Positions 6,090 to 9,007 of a stretch of DNA of 9,007 bases are shown here, one piece after another; the stretch's first letter is position 1, and every line of letters starts with the position of its first letter. The translations under genes were made by a program, and so were the position numbers. This DNA is from Paracoccaceae bacterium (GTDB lineage: Bacteria > Pseudomonadota > Alphaproteobacteria > Rhodobacterales > Rhodobacteraceae). The DNA lies in assembly GCA_007120685.1 (NCBI GenBank), contig SKNG01000046.1:1-9007 (forward strand). Direction: 5' to 3'. The notes beneath the pieces are model-generated. The model ran no database searches. It was not told the DNA's origin and worked only from the letters and a program-made list of their open reading frames with translations.

Positions 6090-6881
6090 TTAGCCCGCCG
6101 GCACCAGCGCCAGCGCCCGGATGGGCGAGCCGGTGCCGTTCTCGATCTTTAGCGGCGCGGCGACCAGGATGGCGCCCTTGGCGGGCAGCTGGTCCAGGTT
6201 CGCCAGGCTTGCCAGCCCGAAGCAATTGTCCCGGTGCAGCATGTTATGCGCCGGAAACGGCGGCTCCATCCCGCCGGCCTGGCCCGCGTCGGTGCCGATG
6301 CACTGGCTGCCCCAGCCGACGATGCCCTTGGACAGCAGGTATTCCACGCAGTCAGGCGTCGGCCCGGGCGAATGCGGCCCGGTCTCGTCGGTGTTCAGGA
6401 AAAGGTCCTCGTCATGGGCGCGCTTGTCCCAGTCGGTGCGCATGACCACCCACTCGCCGCGGCCGATCTCGCCATGCTCGGCCTCCCAGGCCTTTACATG
6501 ATCGGCAGTCAGCAGGAAGTCCGGGTTCTCGCCCGCTTCCCTGGAGCAATCGATGACATTGACCGGCGCCACCACGCGGCCGATGGCCAGCGTGTCGGTA
6601 TAGCCGTCCTCGTAGTCCTTGCCGGTGATCCAGTGATGCGGCGCGTCGAAATGGGTGCCCGAATGCTCGCCCAGCACCAGCCAGTTCCAGGCGAAGAACG
6701 GCCCGTCGGCGTCATATTCGCTGATCTTGTGGATCTCCACCTTAGGGGTGTTCTTGGCGAAATCCGGCGGCAGTTGCAGGATCGGCGTCTTCGGGCCCAG
6801 CGTGCCTGAGCAGTCCACCACCTTGATGTTGCCCGAGGCCAGGGCCCCGGCAAGCGCCTGCAGTGTCTGTGATGCGGTCAT
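6090..6881 (-). CDS. metal-dependent cyclase-family hydrolase, probably isatin hydrolase (kynurenine-formamidase fold)
   Basis: The 263-residue product belongs to the cyclase/KynB fold (COG1878). It has the metal-binding signature HSGTHFDAPHH at 73-83 (His73, His77, Asp79, His83), a substrate-pocket segment FFAWNW (62-67), WGSQCIGTDAG (190-200), PAHNMLHRDN (210-219) and a C-terminal LANLDQLPAKGAILVAAPLKI. It lacks the Glu found in many family members before NLdxLP; Ala224-Ser225 stand there. Length, the positions 73/77/79, His212 and Ser225, and the general wording of the sequence match my memory of the structurally characterised Labrenzia isatin hydrolase, which opens isatin to isatinate with Mn2+. 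That is recall, not an alignment; a formamidase or other cyclic-amide hydrolase is the alternative. ATG at 6881 has AGGGAG (6889-6894) seven bases upstream. The longer open frame reaching 7469 crosses the divergent control region and is rejected. It leads the minus-strand operon. Confidence 0.85.
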   Translation of the reverse strand: MTASQTLQALAGALASGNIKVVDCSGTLGPKTPILQLPPDFAKNTPKVEIHKISEYDADGPFFAWNWLVLGEHSGTHFDAPHHWITGKDYEDGYTDTLAIGRVVAPVNVIDCSREAGENPDFLLTADHVKAWEAEHGEIGRGEWVVMRTDWDKRAHDEDLFLNTDETGPHSPGPTPDCVEYLLSKGIVGWGSQCIGTDAGQAGGMEPPFPAHNMLHRDNCFGLASLANLDQLPAKGAILVAAPLKIENGTGSPIRALALVPAG

Positions 6882-7052
6882 GGTCGATCTCCCTGTTGAA
6901 AGCCCGTGGTTGAAGCCCGCCGTCATGGCCCCTCGGCCCTGTCTGCCCCGTTCCGGTCCGGTACGGCAAGCCCCGACGGAATTTTGAACCTGAAATAATT
7001 CTGGACAAGCATTTGTGCGTTTGCAAGTATAAATCGTCTTCAGGGAGCTTGC
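6882..7052. promoter_or_regulatory. divergent control region between the two catabolic units
   Basis: These 171 bases separate head-to-head start codons and must hold promoters for both. Both genes have an AGGGAG ribosome site (minus strand 6889-6894, plus strand 7042-7047). The segment 6980-7036 is AT-rich against its surroundings. It holds TATAAA at 7028-7033 as a possible -10 for the plus gene, with TGGACA (7002-7007) at a rather long 20-base spacing. Across the same bases the minus strand reads TATACT, and TTGTCC (reverse complement of 7003-7008) could be a minus -35. An imperfect palindrome ATTTGTGC...AGTATAAAT (7011-7034) overlaps the candidate -10 and is a plausible MarR operator. All site calls are by eye and weak. 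Confidence 0.5.
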
Positions 7053-8624
7053 ATGGCGCAGGAATACGACGCGGTGATCATCGGGGCCGGGCACAACAGT
7101 CTTGCCTGCGCGGTGCATCTGGCCAAACGGGGCTGGAAGGTCGGTGTCTTTGAACAGGCGGTTGAACCCGGCGGCGCGGTGCGCACGGGGGAATACACGC
7201 TGCCCGGCTTCCGGCATGACTGGGCGGCGATGAACCTGTCGCTGTTTGCAGGGTCCGGTTTCATGAAGGAGTACGGCACGGCGCTGGCGGGGCAGGGCCT
7301 GGATTTCGTGCCGGTGGACAAGCCCTTCACCAGTGCCTTTCCTGACGGCCGCTGGCTGGGGGTCAGCACCGATGCAGCCGCGACGGTAGCAGGGATCCGT
7401 GCGTTTTCCGAGCGTGACGCCGAGACCTGGCAGAAGCTGGCAAAGGCCTTTCCGGGCGAGGCGGCGCATATCTTCGCGCTTCTGGGCGCGCCCATGCGGA
7501 AGCGTGCAATTTCATCTTTCCTCTGGCGGTTGTGGCGCGAGCGGGGCCTGGGTGGCGCGCTGGACATGGGCCGCTTCCTGGCCATGAGCCCGCGCGCCTG
7601 GCTGGAGGAAACCTTCGAATCGCCGCATCTGCGCGCCACGCTGGGCGCCTGGGGGATGCATCTGGATTTCGCCCCCGATATCGCCGGCGGGGCGCTGTTT
7701 CCGTATCTGGAGGCGATGGCGGGCAGCGCTTTCGGCATGGTGCTGGGCAAGGGCGGCGCGGATGTGATGATCCGGGCGCTGGTGGCGGAGTTGGAGGCAC
7801 GGGGCGGCAGTGTGACCTGTGGCGCGCCTGTGGCGAAGGTGGTGCACCGTGGCCGAAAGGCGCGGGGGGTCGAACTGGCCAATGGCACGCAGGTCACCGC
7901 CCGGCGCGCAGTGATCGCCAATGTCGCGCCGGCGGCCCTGGTCAGGCTGACCGAGGGCACGCGCAATGCCGCCTTCGACGAACGGATGGCCCGTTTCGCC
8001 CATGCGCCGGGCACGATGATGCTGCATCTGGCGATGGACGGGCTGCCGGACTGGGCGGCGGGCGAGGCACTGAAATCCTATGCCTATGTCCACCTCGCCC
8101 CCTCGCTGGACCAGATGGCGCGCACCTATGCGCAGGCAAAGGCCGGTCTGCTGCCCGACGAGCCGGTGATCGTAGTGGGCCAGCCCACCGTCTTCGACCC
8201 TTCCCGCGCGCCAGAGGGCAAGCATGTGCTGTGGATGCAGGTGCGCATGGTGCCGGGCGCCATTCAGGGCGATGCGGCAGGGCAGATCACGGCGGCCGAC
8301 TGGGTGGACGCCGCCGAGCCGATGGCCGCCCGCGCGCTGGACATACTGGAACGCTACGCGCCGGGCAGCCGCGCGAAGATCCTTGGCCAGCGCATCGTCT
8401 CGCCGCCGGATCTGGAGGCCGACAACCCCAATTTGGTCGGCGGCGATCAGGTCTGCGGCAGCCACCACCTGTCACAGCACTTTCTTTTCCGCCCCGCGCG
8501 TGGATACTCTGACGGCAGCACGCCCATCGAGGCGCTGCACCTGACCGGCGCGGCCGTCTGGCCCGGCGGCGGCACCGGGGCGGGGCCGGGCTTCCTGCTG
8601 GCGCAAAGGCTGGCGGGCAAGTGA
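7053..8624 (+). CDS. FAD-dependent oxidoreductase, paralogue of the one at 4521-6086
   Basis: The 523-residue product has the FAD Rossmann motif VIIGAGHNSLACAVHLAKRG (8-27), Glu34 at the end of the second strand, EPGGAVRTGEYTLPGFRHD just after, and a C-terminal flavin-contact motif around GAAVWPGGGTGAGPGF (about 499-514). Shared blocks with the minus-strand enzyme include DPSRAPEGKHVLWMQ (from Asp382), GDAAGQI (from Gly406) and SPPDLEADNPNLVGGD (from Ser450). GAGHNSLACA resembles the GGGHNGLVAA form of PYROXD2-like proteins. The two enzymes are nearly equal in length but clearly diverged, so they are old duplicates or separately recruited family members and probably act on related substrates or together. 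There is no export signal. ATG at 7053 follows AGGGAG by five bases. The gene is the first of a plus-strand unit; the substrate-binding protein gene follows at once. The electron acceptor and substrate are unknown. Confidence 0.9.
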   Translation: MAQEYDAVIIGAGHNSLACAVHLAKRGWKVGVFEQAVEPGGAVRTGEYTLPGFRHDWAAMNLSLFAGSGFMKEYGTALAGQGLDFVPVDKPFTSAFPDGRWLGVSTDAAATVAGIRAFSERDAETWQKLAKAFPGEAAHIFALLGAPMRKRAISSFLWRLWRERGLGGALDMGRFLAMSPRAWLEETFESPHLRATLGAWGMHLDFAPDIAGGALFPYLEAMAGSAFGMVLGKGGADVMIRALVAELEARGGSVTCGAPVAKVVHRGRKARGVELANGTQVTARRAVIANVAPAALVRLTEGTRNAAFDERMARFAHAPGTMMLHLAMDGLPDWAAGEALKSYAYVHLAPSLDQMARTYAQAKAGLLPDEPVIVVGQPTVFDPSRAPEGKHVLWMQVRMVPGAIQGDAAGQITAADWVDAAEPMAARALDILERYAPGSRAKILGQRIVSPPDLEADNPNLVGGDQVCGSHHLSQHFLFRPARGYSDGSTPIEALHLTGAAVWPGGGTGAGPGFLLAQRLAGK

Positions 8625-8657
8625 ATGAAGATGAAGGCAACCAACGGGGAAACCACC

Positions 8658-9007
8658 ATGAAGATGAAACGCAGAACGCTGTTGCAGATGTCGGCGGCTT
8701 CCGTCGCCGCGGGGATGACCGGCACGCTGGCCCTGCCGCGTGCCTTGCGGGCGCAGGAAATCGACGATCTGGTCATCGCCTATAACGTCAACCTGCCCAG
8801 TTGGGACCCCACCACCGGCCCCTCGGCCGTGAATCCCACGATTCAGGGGCTCTACCAGTCGGTCTTTGACCAGTACATCCTGCAGCAGCCGGACCTGTCG
8901 CCGGCGCCGGGCCTCTTGACCGACTGGGGCTGGAACGAGGACCGCACGCAGGTCTGGATGGACGTGCGCGAGGGCGTCAAATGGCATGACGGCTCTGACT
9001 TCACGGC
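8658..9007 (+). CDS. ABC transporter substrate-binding protein, family 5 (oligopeptide/nickel type), 5' part
   Basis: Only the first 116 residues are in the window and the frame is still open at the edge. The N-terminus MKMKRRTLLQMSAASVAAG has a twin-arginine-like pattern (Arg5-Arg6) followed by a weakly hydrophobic stretch, with probable cleavage after Ala32 (LRA|Q). The mature start LVIAYNVNLPSWDPTTGPSA and the segment DVREGVKWHDGSDF at the right end match the conserved opening of SBP_bac_5 proteins, which bind peptides, nickel chelates, opines or other small solutes for an ABC importer in the periplasm. Permease and ATPase genes would be expected beyond the window. ATG at 8658 is preferred for GGGGA (8647-8651) six bases upstream; an in-frame ATG at 8625, touching the previous stop, would add 11 residues in front of the signal. 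It is probably co-transcribed with the FAD gene, suggesting uptake of that pathway's substrate. Confidence 0.85.
   Translation, partial: MKMKRRTLLQMSAASVAAGMTGTLALPRALRAQEIDDLVIAYNVNLPSWDPTTGPSAVNPTIQGLYQSVFDQYILQQPDLSPAPGLLTDWGWNEDRTQVWMDVREGVKWHDGSDFT

Noticed and set aside
6882..7469. N-terminal extension of the hydrolase frame up to 7469
   Set aside because: It would cross the AT-rich divergent control region and lie antisense to the start of the FAD gene. The ATG at 6881 has a good AGGGAG and matches the family length.
1..9007. CRISPR arrays, tRNA or rRNA genes, complete insertion sequences, phage genes
   Set aside because: I saw no regularly spaced direct repeats, cloverleaf with CCA/T-loop signature, rRNA-like stretch or transposase motif on reading both strands.

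Overview
The window is about 9 kb of uniformly GC-rich DNA. It most likely comes from an alphaproteobacterium of the Rhodobacterales (Paracoccus/Rhodobacter-like). The evidence is the base composition, a recN that follows what looks like the end of bamD, a protein with the C-terminal PIPLPA sorting signal (VPLPA-CTERM type, typical of this order), and two kinds of intergenic hairpin repeat that I recognise from alphaproteobacterial genomes. This assignment is inference; no rRNA or other decisive marker is present.

Layout. 1-102 is the 3' end of a + strand gene, probably bamD. 166-1911 is recN (DNA repair ATPase), followed 10 bases later by a small lipoprotein gene (1922-2359) and a good intrinsic-terminator candidate (2417-2441). 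A 333-base non-coding stretch leads to a secreted PIPLPA-anchored protein (2693-3595). From 3596 to 4029 there is no convincing gene; this convergent intergenic region is packed with hairpin repeats. The second half is a divergent metabolic locus. On the minus strand, read from 6881 down to 4030, is a tight three-gene operon: an isatin-hydrolase/kynurenine-formamidase-fold enzyme, an FAD-dependent oxidoreductase and a MarR-type regulator. On the plus strand, after a 171-base shared control region, lie a second paralogous FAD oxidoreductase (7053-8624) and the start of a family-5 (oligopeptide/nickel-type) ABC substrate-binding protein that runs off the window.

How the parts may work together. 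The recN half is chromosomal housekeeping. The divergent locus looks like a small catabolic island: a periplasmic binding protein for uptake, two related FAD enzymes for oxidation, a metal-dependent ring-opening amidohydrolase, and a MarR regulator coupled to the operon it probably controls. The hydrolase carries the residues HxGTHxDxPxH at 73-83 and resembles isatin hydrolase closely in length and residue placement as I remember them. That makes indole/auxin (isatin to isatinate) catabolism the leading hypothesis for the locus. The substrate of the FAD enzymes and the ligand of the transporter cannot be read from the sequence.
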